Positions 38,013 to 45,913 of a stretch of 64,000 nt of DNA are shown here, piece after piece; the stretch's first letter is position 1; each line of letters begins with the position of its first letter. The DNA lies in assembly GCA_021787475.1 (NCBI GenBank), contig JAJYLW010000001.1, forward strand, positions 1 to 64,000, in the 5' to 3' direction. The stretch is from Actinomycetes bacterium (GTDB lineage: Bacteria; Actinomycetota; Thermoleophilia; BMS3ABIN01). Position numbers and translations under genes: made by a program. Below the pieces are notes generated by a model. That model did no database searches. It was not told the origin of the DNA and was given only the letters and a program-made list of their open reading frames with translations.

Positions 38013-39011
38013 CTGACCGCATTACTTCTTATCGTCAGTCTAATCATAATACTTGCCGGCTGCGAGGGCTTTACCAACGGCGTAGAATGGTTCGGTAAGA
38101 AGTACGGCCTGGGCGAGGGGGCCGTCGGCAGCATTCTGGCCGCCGTCGGCACGGCCATGCCGGAAACGCTGATACCGTTGATTGCAATCCTCTTCGCAAG
38201 CGGAAACAACTTCCGCGATATTGGCGTCGGCGCCATTCTGGGCGCACCCTTCATGCTCTCGACCCTGGCGATGTTTGTCAGCGGCGCCGCGCTTGTAATC
38301 TTTAAGGTTAAAAAAGGCCGGCAGCTCAACCTCCGTGTAAATCGGGCCGTAACCACGCGCGACCTCGTTTTTTTTCTCACCTTCTACATGGCGGCAATTA
38401 TGGCAGGCGTCGTGCATCTGAAGGCGCTAGACGTAACACTGGCGCCGTTGCTGTGGATTGGCTATCTGATTTATGCCTATATGACTTTCATGACCGAAGG
38501 CGACCTCGATGAAGAGACGCGCGCGCTTTACTTCCATCGATCCCATCTGCCGGAGCTGCCCCGCCTGCGGCGCATAGTTCCGCAAATAGCGGTATCGCTG
38601 GCGGCAATTGTCCTGGGAGCGCGCCTGTTCGTGGGCGCTGTCTCCACGATTGCCGGCCTGATCGGCCTGCCGGCGCTGGTCATCTCACTGCTGCTGTCGC
38701 CGGTGGCCACCGAGCTGCCGGAAAAAATCAACAGCGTTCTCTGGATAAGATCGGGAAAAGACACCCTGGCGCTGGGCAACATTACCGGGGCCATGGTTTT
38801 CCAGAGCGTCTTCCCTGTCTCCGTCGGCCTGCTGCTCACCGGCTGGCGGCTTGATTCGGTATCCGTTTTGAGCGCAACGCTGGCCTTGTTCTCGGCGTTT
38901 GTGCTGCTTTTCTGGCTGCGGATCAAGGGGGCAATTGCCTGGTGGATGCTGCTTCTGGGCGGCATATGGTATGCCGCCTTCGTTTCCTACGCCATCGCCA
39001 CCAACGTTTGA
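38013..39011 (+). CDS. Na+/Ca2+ antiporter family; likely CTG start after AAGGAG (track ORF from 37890)
   Basis: GCEGFTNGVEWFGKKYGLGEGAVGSILAAVGTAMPETLIPLIAILFA and repeat GLPALVISLLLSPVATELPEKINS. Confidence 0.88.
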   Translation: MTALLLIVSLIIILAGCEGFTNGVEWFGKKYGLGEGAVGSILAAVGTAMPETLIPLIAILFASGNNFRDIGVGAILGAPFMLSTLAMFVSGAALVIFKVKKGRQLNLRVNRAVTTRDLVFFLTFYMAAIMAGVVHLKALDVTLAPLLWIGYLIYAYMTFMTEGDLDEETRALYFHRSHLPELPRLRRIVPQIAVSLAAIVLGARLFVGAVSTIAGLIGLPALVISLLLSPVATELPEKINSVLWIRSGKDTLALGNITGAMVFQSVFPVSVGLLLTGWRLDSVSVLSATLALFSAFVLLFWLRIKGAIAWWMLLLGGIWYAAFVSYAIATNV

Positions 39012-39127
39012 TCAGGGGCCCGTTCCCGATGACACCGTCGGGCGAATTTTTGCCCGCTGCGCGGGTATGCTAAACTATCATGCCGGCCCGTCGAGTGGTC
39101 GTTGCGCCCTTGTTAATTACCACATAC

Positions 39128-39203
<76 letters not shown>

Positions 39204-39296
39204 GCTAATTACCGCAAACAGGTTCGGCCGTATCAAAGTCGGTTGGCACTGGCTTTAAGGCTGCAGGCGGGCGCGGCAGGGCTGTAAATAAACCAT

Positions 39297-39327
39297 CCCA
39301 AAGGCAGCTAAAAGCCTGCCACCTACC
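39297..39327. repeat. Repeat family II unit
   Basis: cccaaaggcagctaaaagcctgccacctacc; matches 4632-4661 and the reverse complement at 45355-45384. Confidence 0.8.
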
Positions 39328-40188
39328 TACTGCCCCAGCACCTCGTTAAAGTAGCCGTTGTAAAGCACCCGCTGGGAGGCAATCACGTTGGCGGTGGCTG
39401 ATACGGCAACCGGGCCGCCTATCTTCCCCGGGAAGGTGGGGGTGACGTTCCTCCCCGGGGCGATGCTGTAGGTCCCCAGGGTTGAGCCGCCCACCTTGAT
39501 GGTAGCGGTAAGAGGGCCCCCGCCCGGGTTGGCGACAAGGACCCAGTTGGTCATGCCGGGGCACATAAGGATGTCGCCGGAGCCGGCTATCGTGGTGTCG
39601 CCGCCGAGCACGAGCGCCGGCGTGCTGCCGCTGCCCGAGGCGCGCACTTCCAGCTCGCCGTTATTGGTGAAGGTGCCGGCGGGCAAAATCAGGGAAGCGT
39701 TGCAGCCCGATGTCGATGGGGCGCAGTCGATCACGAGGCGCAGCCCGGCCGGCAGTTTGTTGGTGTAATCCCCCAGGAGCTGGGTGCCCGGCCCGTTGAC
39801 ATGAAACTCTCCGGCGCCGGGCTCGCTTAGGGCAACGCCGGTGAGGGTAACGCTGCCCGCCAGGCCGACAATGCTGCTGGCGTTGTCGGTGGCTGTGAGC
39901 GTGCCGCCGCTGATGGAAGCACCTGTTTAACTGCACCAGACCGCCGCCGGCGGTAATATTGGCGCTTGTGTTGCTGACGGTGGCGCCCTGGAAAGTAAGG
40001 GTGCCCTGGGAGGCGCCGCCGGAAGCGGTCATCGTGCCACTGTTGGCAACTGTGCCGGAAACGTTCAGCGACTGCCCGGCGAAGACAGTAACGGTTTGGG
40101 AATTGGTAAGATCGCTGATGGAGACTGGCTGATCAACGGTGACAGAAGAACCGGTGGTATCCCGGCATTGCCAAGCCTGCCGCTGAAT
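39327..40188 (-). pseudogene. 5'-truncated, frameshifted surface/beta-helix-like protein with conserved C-terminal module
   Basis: Frame A (TGSSVTVDQPVSISDLTNSQTVTVFAGQSLNVSGTVANSGTMTASGG...GGLVQL) continues after removal of one A at 39926-39928 into frame B (TGASISGGTLTATDNASSIVGLAGSVTLTGVALSEPG...NGYFNEVLGQ); in-frame stop at 40189-40191 and no start codon. Confidence 0.75.
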
Positions 40189-40266
40189 CTAGGGGAATTC
40201 CCTGATGTACAAATATCACCAAAAGACTTAACATAAGGTGTTTTGTTAAAGGGGCAGCATGGGAGC

Positions 40267-41757
40267 ATGGGTATAATGGGATCTTTAGAAAGCTTTTCAT
40301 GGAAGAAATTCGCGGGATTTGCGGCCAGTTTTGTCTTTGCGCTGCTACTGGCGCTGATGTTGATAATGGCGGCCGGCAGCCAGCCCGCGGGCGCCGCCAC
40401 GGCGGCGTATTCGGCGTACAGCATTACCGGCACCGGCGGCGACTGCGCCGTTCCCGGCAACGGCTGGGGCGCCTGGGACGCCTATACCAGCACCTGCACG
40501 CTACAGGCCGACATTGCCGTTTATGGCGCCAACGGGATCAATATCAACAGCGGCAACGTGACACTGAATGGCAACGGCCATTTGCTTTCCGGGAACAATG
40601 CCGCGAATACAAATGGCGTTTATCTTTCCGGCATGAACGGCGTAACCATTAAGAATCTGACGGTTGAACATTTCTATCACGGCATCGAGCTTGCCTCTTC
40701 CGGCAGCAATACCCTTACGGGCGACAACGCCAGCTCAAACAACAGCTCCGGAATTTACCTGACCGGCTCCAGCAACAACATCCTTTCAGACAATACCGCC
40801 AATTCGAACAGCGGCGGATCGAACTCGGGCAATGCCGCCGGGATCGAGCTGGAAAGCGGATCCAACGGCAATACGCTGTCGGGAAACACTGCCAACAACA
40901 CCAACGGCGGCAACTGGATGACGAGCATGTATGTGGCCGGAATCTGGATCGGTTCTTCGGGCAGCAACAGCCTCACGAACAATACCGTCATCAACAATCA
41001 GGGCTCAAACCTGTCCTGGTTCGATGTCGCCGGAATTTATCTCAACTCGTCCAGCAATAATATACTGTCAGGCAACACCGCCAGCATCCCCGGCTACAAT
41101 GGCTTCGGCGAGAGCATTGGCCTCTGGCTGACTTCTTCAGCCAATGGCAATACGCTTTTTGGCAACACCAGCTCCAGCAACCAGTTCGGGATCTATCTGA
41201 ACTCCTGCAGCAATAACCAGGTCTACCACAACAGCTTCCTGAACAATTCGACGGTGCCGGCGCGCGTTTATGGCGGCAGCGGCAACCTCTTTAATCTGCC
41301 CGCGCCCACCGGCGGCAACTACTGGAGCAACTGGTCGACCCCCGATGCCAACAGTGACGGTTTTGTCGACAGCCCCTATGTATTTACCGGCGGCCAGGAC
41401 AACCTGCCGCTGACAAGCCCGCCGGCAAGCGGCAAGCCGCCCCTGACTCTGGACCTCCCCAGCCCTTCCTGGGCTTCGCTGTCTGATTACCAGGCCGGCG
41501 TACTCTCCGTGACCTGGATGGTCAACAACACCGGGGCTGCCGAGGCTTGGTCAGTCCAGCTTACCGGCAGCAGTAACACAAATGGGGTTACGGCTTCAAC
41601 AGCGCTGCCTGTCTATATTGGTTCTGGCGACATCCTCCCGGGCGCTTCGGGCTCGGTGACTTTGAAATACAGCGTGCCTGCGGGAGTGAGCGCCTGGATA
41701 TCCACGCTTGCCGGCAGCGCCGAAGACGGCTTGGGGACGGGTTATTCTTACCCGTAG
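40267..41757 (+). CDS. Secreted NosD-type right-handed beta-helix repeat protein (track ORF from 40243)
   Basis: Signal peptide (KKFAGFAASFVFALLLALMLIMAAGSQPAGA); repeated SSNNILSGNTAN / GSNSLTNNTV / SANGNTLFGNTSS units. Confidence 0.9.
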   Translation: MGIMGSLESFSWKKFAGFAASFVFALLLALMLIMAAGSQPAGAATAAYSAYSITGTGGDCAVPGNGWGAWDAYTSTCTLQADIAVYGANGININSGNVTLNGNGHLLSGNNAANTNGVYLSGMNGVTIKNLTVEHFYHGIELASSGSNTLTGDNASSNNSSGIYLTGSSNNILSDNTANSNSGGSNSGNAAGIELESGSNGNTLSGNTANNTNGGNWMTSMYVAGIWIGSSGSNSLTNNTVINNQGSNLSWFDVAGIYLNSSSNNILSGNTASIPGYNGFGESIGLWLTSSANGNTLFGNTSSSNQFGIYLNSCSNNQVYHNSFLNNSTVPARVYGGSGNLFNLPAPTGGNYWSNWSTPDANSDGFVDSPYVFTGGQDNLPLTSPPASGKPPLTLDLPSPSWASLSDYQAGVLSVTWMVNNTGAAEAWSVQLTGSSNTNGVTASTALPVYIGSGDILPGASGSVTLKYSVPAGVSAWISTLAGSAEDGLGTGYSYP

Positions 41758-41797
41758 ACGCGCAGGGTGCGAAATATACTTTCGCGAATAGATCTTC

Positions 41798-41833
41798 ATG
41801 CGAAACAGCCATCCTGGGATGGCTGTTTCGCAT
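41798..41833. terminator. Perfect 17-bp-arm palindrome between convergent genes
   Basis: ATGCGAAACAGCCATCC-TG-GGATGGCTGTTTCGCAT. Confidence 0.7.
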
Positions 41834-41849
41834 CATTGCCAGACGGCTG

Positions 41850-41981
41850 CTAATGGCTCAATGCGTCAATAAACATTTGCAGGGTCAAGATGAGGCCAAT
41901 CACCGCCGTCGCCATACCGATTGCCGGCAGTATCATCCGAGCAATCGCGCTCAGTTCGGGCCTGTTTTTCTTCATTTTCAT
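41850..41981 (-). CDS. Small single-TM protein (43 aa)
   Basis: MKMKKNRPELSAIARMILPAIGMATAVIGLILTLQMFIDALSH; not in the ORF track (<60 aa). Confidence 0.45.
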   Translation of the reverse strand: MKMKKNRPELSAIARMILPAIGMATAVIGLILTLQMFIDALSH

Positions 41982-42041
41982 GATCTTAAGTTAACCATTC
42001 TTCAAATATTGAAACAGCCTCGGATTTAATCCAATCGGCTC

Positions 42042-44282
42042 TCATGGATTTTTCTTTATCTCGCCGCCAATGTGAAAATCGGGCAGCCACCGAAGCCAGC
42101 GGGGCAGATACCAGTTCTTGTCCCCCAGCAGCTTCATGGCTGCGGGCACCAGCACGCTGCGGACGATGGTGGCGTCCAGCAGGATGGCTACCGCCAGCCC
42201 GAAGCCCATCTGCTGGAACATCACCAGCTGGCCGCTGGCAAAGCCGCTGAAGACAGCCACCATGATCAGAGCGGCGCCGGTGATGATCCTGCCGGTGGAC
42301 TTGAGGCCGGTGGCGACCGAAGCGCTGTTGTCCCTGGTCTGGACGTAGTGCTCACGGATGCGGCCCAGCAGGAAGACGTGGTAATCCATCGACAGGCCGA
42401 ATAGCACAGAAAACAGAAACAACGGCACCCATGCTTCCACAACGTCAACCTTCTGGAAACCAAAAAGGCTGGCGCCGATCCCCTTCTGGAAAACAAGCAC
42501 AATCAGGCCATAGGCCGCCCCCACTGATAAAAGGTTCATCAAAACGGCCTTCAGCGGAACCACCAGCGAGTGGAAGACAAGCATCAGCAGCACGAAGCTG
42601 AGGCCAAGGACAAAGGCGAAAACAATTGGCCGGTAATCGTTCGTGATGTTGAAGTAATCGAGGTCGTATGCCGGCAGGCCGCCGACCAGGGCCCTCGCGT
42701 TGACCCCGCGGAAAGCTTCGGGGATATAAGTCTGGCGCAGCCTGCTGATCGCGCCGGTTGCCTCCGGGCTTTCCGGAGCGCCGGAAACGGGCAGCGATAT
42801 CAGCTCCATGTCACCAGCCGCGTCGGTCTGGGTTGACGGCGTCCCGTAAAAAACGCTGTCTTTTTTGACTTCCTTCTCCAGTTTTGCTATCGAATCCTTA
42901 ACCGGCCGGGAGTTGACGTTACCCGTGACGGCTACTTCCGCCGGCGATGTCAGGCCAAAAGAGAACTCGCGGGTTAGAATCTGGTAGCCTTGTTTGGAGC
43001 TGAAGCTGTTCGGCAGCGCCGCCACCCCGTTGGCGCCGGTTTTGATCTGAAAGTATAACATTGAGGAAATGGCGAGAAGGCAAACGGGCGCCACGACGCT
43101 GACGATGGGGTGGCGCATCACCGTGCGCGTGACCCAATCCCAGAAGCGGCCTTGCTCTGCCTCCCGCCCTGCCTGGTAACGGTGGATCAGCGGAATTCTC
43201 AGTGAATTGATCCGTCCCCCCAGCAATCCCAGCACAGCGGGCAGCAGCGTCAGGGCCGCGAGCACGGAGACCGCCACCACGAACATGGCGCCGGCGGCCA
43301 GGCTGTAGAAAATGCTCATGGGCACAATCAGCATGCCGGCGAGGGCCAGGATGACTGTCATGCCGCTGAAAAGGACGGCGCGGCTGGCGGTGCCGCCGGC
43401 GGCCTCGATGGCGGCCAGCCTGTCGCGGCCGCGGATGAGCTCCTCCCGGTAACGCGATACCACAAATAAAGAGTAATCAATTCCTACCGCCATGCCCATC
43501 ATTGTGATCATGTTGACTACGAAGAAGCTCATTTCGAACTTTTGGCCAATGAGCGCTGTAATGCCGATGGCGATGATGATGGAAAAGCCGGCAAGGATAA
43601 GAGGCAGCGACGCCGCTATCAGCGTGCCGAACACGAGCACGAGTATAACCAGGGCGATGGGAATGCCAAGCAGCTCCGCTTTGCGCAGGTCGGTCTCCGA
43701 CAGGTGGTTGAAATCGTTGTTGGAGCTGGCGGTTCCGGTTGTCAGGATCCGGTAGCCGCTTTCCCGGGCGTTGCGGTTTAGCACTGACTGCAACTTCTCG
43801 ACATTTTTCTCCGCAGTGGAGAGGCTGCCGGTCATCGCCAAGGGAATGATTGTCGTGTGCCGGTCGGCAGAGACTAGTGCCTGGTTGTGGGTCTGGTAAT
43901 AGCTGATGCCGCCGGAGACCACGCCCGGGCCCAGGTTGATAATATCCTGGCCAAGCTTTTTGACAACATTCAGAAACTGCGGCGAGTCAACTGTCGCCTG
44001 CCGCGAGGAGATAATCACAACCTCGTCAATCTTCTCGGGGCTGTGCAGGCGTTGGGAAATTAGATCTCTTACCTGTTGGGACTCAGGATTCCGGCTAAAG
44101 GTAAACTCATTGGTGAGCGCGCCGGCGAGCAGGCGGGAGATGCCAACAACCGAAAGGATAGCAATGACCATCCAGATGCCGATTATCAACCACGGCCTGC
44201 CGGCGCAGGCGCGGGCAAGGCGCCCTGTGGACAGCCTTGACTCAGGCGTCATGCCTGCTTGCTGTCGGGAAACCGGTTTCAC
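42042..44282 (-). CDS. MMPL/RND family transporter
   Basis: 746 aa; MMGMAVGIDYSLFVVSRYREEL...LFSVLFGLSMDYHVFLLGRIREHYV. Confidence 0.95.
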   Translation of the reverse strand: MKPVSRQQAGMTPESRLSTGRLARACAGRPWLIIGIWMVIAILSVVGISRLLAGALTNEFTFSRNPESQQVRDLISQRLHSPEKIDEVVIISSRQATVDSPQFLNVVKKLGQDIINLGPGVVSGGISYYQTHNQALVSADRHTTIIPLAMTGSLSTAEKNVEKLQSVLNRNARESGYRILTTGTASSNNDFNHLSETDLRKAELLGIPIALVILVLVFGTLIAASLPLILAGFSIIIAIGITALIGQKFEMSFFVVNMITMMGMAVGIDYSLFVVSRYREELIRGRDRLAAIEAAGGTASRAVLFSGMTVILALAGMLIVPMSIFYSLAAGAMFVVAVSVLAALTLLPAVLGLLGGRINSLRIPLIHRYQAGREAEQGRFWDWVTRTVMRHPIVSVVAPVCLLAISSMLYFQIKTGANGVAALPNSFSSKQGYQILTREFSFGLTSPAEVAVTGNVNSRPVKDSIAKLEKEVKKDSVFYGTPSTQTDAAGDMELISLPVSGAPESPEATGAISRLRQTYIPEAFRGVNARALVGGLPAYDLDYFNITNDYRPIVFAFVLGLSFVLLMLVFHSLVVPLKAVLMNLLSVGAAYGLIVLVFQKGIGASLFGFQKVDVVEAWVPLFLFSVLFGLSMDYHVFLLGRIREHYVQTRDNSASVATGLKSTGRIITGAALIMVAVFSGFASGQLVMFQQMGFGLAVAILLDATIVRSVLVPAAMKLLGDKNWYLPRWLRWLPDFHIGGEIKKNP

Positions 44283-44503
44283 AGCTCAGTTAATATTGCC
44301 GGCCGCAATCAAAGTCAAGCCTTTTCAATAAATATTTGTATTTAACCAACGAATTCGCCTAGTGCTGATCGCCCAGGCTATCCGATCACTTCCATAGGCA
44401 CCAATCATGATCAGGCTTGAAATACGCAAATCTACCTTGTAGCATTAATAATCCATTACACCAATGAAAGACGTGTCGCCATTTTAACTCAGAGGTTTTT
44501 CTG

Positions 44504-45354
44504 ATGATTAACAGGGTTAATAACCTGACCTGGACAGACACCGGCTTTGCCCGCAAACGGCTGACTGGCTATATTTGGCTCAAGACAAAGTTCCTGGCTT
44601 TTTGCCGCCTTCATGTCGCTTGCGGCCTTACTTATCTTCTCCTCGGCAGGGCTGGCCGGAACAAATCAGTGGACGACCACTGGGCCTAATGGCGGGGATG
44701 TTACCTCCCTGGCGGTTTCGCCAAGCTTTGCCAGCGACCACATCCTCTTTGCCGGCACCTCCGGCGGCGGCGTCTTTGGAAATACCCTTTCCGGTGCGGA
44801 CACAACCCCGCCCACAGTCACAAACGTTAAGCCCACCGGCACCATCAGCACAACTTCGGCAACCTTAAGCGCCGACTACACCGACAACGCCGGCGGCAGC
44901 GGCATCAATTCATCATCGGCCACGCTTACTGTATCTGGCGACACGGTAGGAACATGCACAAAGACCACTACCAGTATCAGTTGCCCGGTTACGGGGCTTT
45001 CGCAGAGGACTCATACCATCTCCGGCTCGGTCTCAGATAACGCCGGCAACACAGCGTCTACCAGCGGCTCCTTTACGGTCGCTTTAGCCCGCAACTACTT
45101 CTGGACCTGGTACGACAACGTCTGCATGAAAAACTGGGTGCTTCTGGCAAAACCGGGCGGCGCTGCGGTAACCTGCCAGATAAAGATAGCCGGCTCTGTA
45201 GTTTCCTCCGGGCCCTTGGGCCCCGGCCAGCGGATAACCCCCACCTTCCCGGGGAAGATGGGCGGCCCGGTTGCCGTATCGGCCACCGGCAACGTGTTTG
45301 CCTCCCGGCGGGTCCTTTTACAACGGCTACTTTAACGAGGTGCTGGGGCAGTAG
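44504..45354 (+). pseudogene. Secreted Ig-like/BNR-like protein with conserved C-terminal module, interrupted by two +1 shifts at T-tracts
   Basis: Removing one T at 44599-44603 and one T at 45316-45319 gives a 283-codon frame: MINRVNNLTW...GYIWLKTKFLAFAAFMSLAALLIFSSAGLAGTNQW...NVFASRRVLYNGYFNEVLGQ*. Confidence 0.75.
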
Positions 45355-45384
45355 GCAGGTGGTACGCCTTTAGCTGCCTTTGGG
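45355..45384. repeat. Repeat family II unit (opposite orientation)
   Basis: gcaggtggtacgcctttagctgcctttggg. Confidence 0.7.
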
Positions 45385-45406
45385 TGAGAAATCTAAGCAC
45401 CATTCC

Positions 45407-45512
45407 TACAGGCACAGGCCTGGAGGCCTGTGCCTACCCTCTTGGACTGCAGGTGGTAGATGGCAGGTTTTTATTTATGCGCAGGCCCCTTGCGCAGGCT
45501 AAAAAGCCTGCC
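45407..45512. repeat. Repeat family II composite
   Basis: GGCACAGGCC-TGGA-GGCCTGTGCC palindrome plus ggcaggtttttat and gcaggctaaaaagcctgc; counterpart at 4632-4735. Confidence 0.8.
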
Positions 45513-45552
45513 AACTATGAAGGGCCAAGCCGCGAGACGCTTTTCAAAAGGC

Positions 45553-45702
45553 TTAATTGTGGCCGTGCGGGTTATCGTGGTCGCAGGGGCCGCCGGCGTG
45601 GACATCGGGGCCATTGATGCTGCAATTCCAGTATGAATGAACGAAGGTAATCTCTTTAATGTTGCCCAGCTTCTCCAGCCGCGGTTTTTCAAAACTTTCC
45701 AC
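45553..45702 (-). CDS. Candidate RiPP precursor with lasso-type leader motif (49 aa, GTG start)
   Basis: aaGGGGGAagtagccaaaGTG; VESFEKPRLEKLGNIKEITFVHSYWNCSINGPDVHAGGPCDHDNPHGHN*. FEKPRLEKLGNIKEIT fits [Y/F]xxPxLxxxGxxxxxT. Confidence 0.5.
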   Translation of the reverse strand: MESFEKPRLEKLGNIKEITFVHSYWNCSINGPDVHAGGPCDHDNPHGHN

Positions 45703-45796
45703 TTTGGCTACTTCCCCCTTGTAATTCAAATCCTTGACGACCTAATGTCCTGTTTTCGCCACTCAACCAATAGTCCCTTCCCGGGGCCACAAAAAC

Positions 45797-45820
45797 ATAT
45801 CGGCCGAAACCGGCCGATAT
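45797..45820. terminator. Palindromic hairpin between the GH gene and the small-peptide gene
   Basis: ATATCGGCCG-AAAC-CGGCCGATAT, perfect 10-bp arms. Confidence 0.55.
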
Positions 45821-45913
45821 TGAGTTTTAAAATATATTAGACTACATAAGTATTTATTTCAAGCAGGCATCAAGCCAGTGCCATTTAAGGCGTCATCTTC
45901 GGCAGGAGTGGGC

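Noticed and set aside
40065-40460. 131-aa minus-strand ORF
   Set aside because: Mostly antisense to the beta-helix gene; a different frame carries the pseudogene remnant.
44575-44868. 97-aa plus-strand ORF MAQDKVPGFLPPSC...
   Set aside because: Out-of-frame product across the broken surface-protein gene; the reconstructed frame gives a proper signal peptide.
45471-45692. 73-aa minus-strand ORF overlapping the RiPP candidate
   Set aside because: Different frame, Ala/Thr/Arg-rich, no motif; the 49-aa frame has the better RBS and the leader motif.
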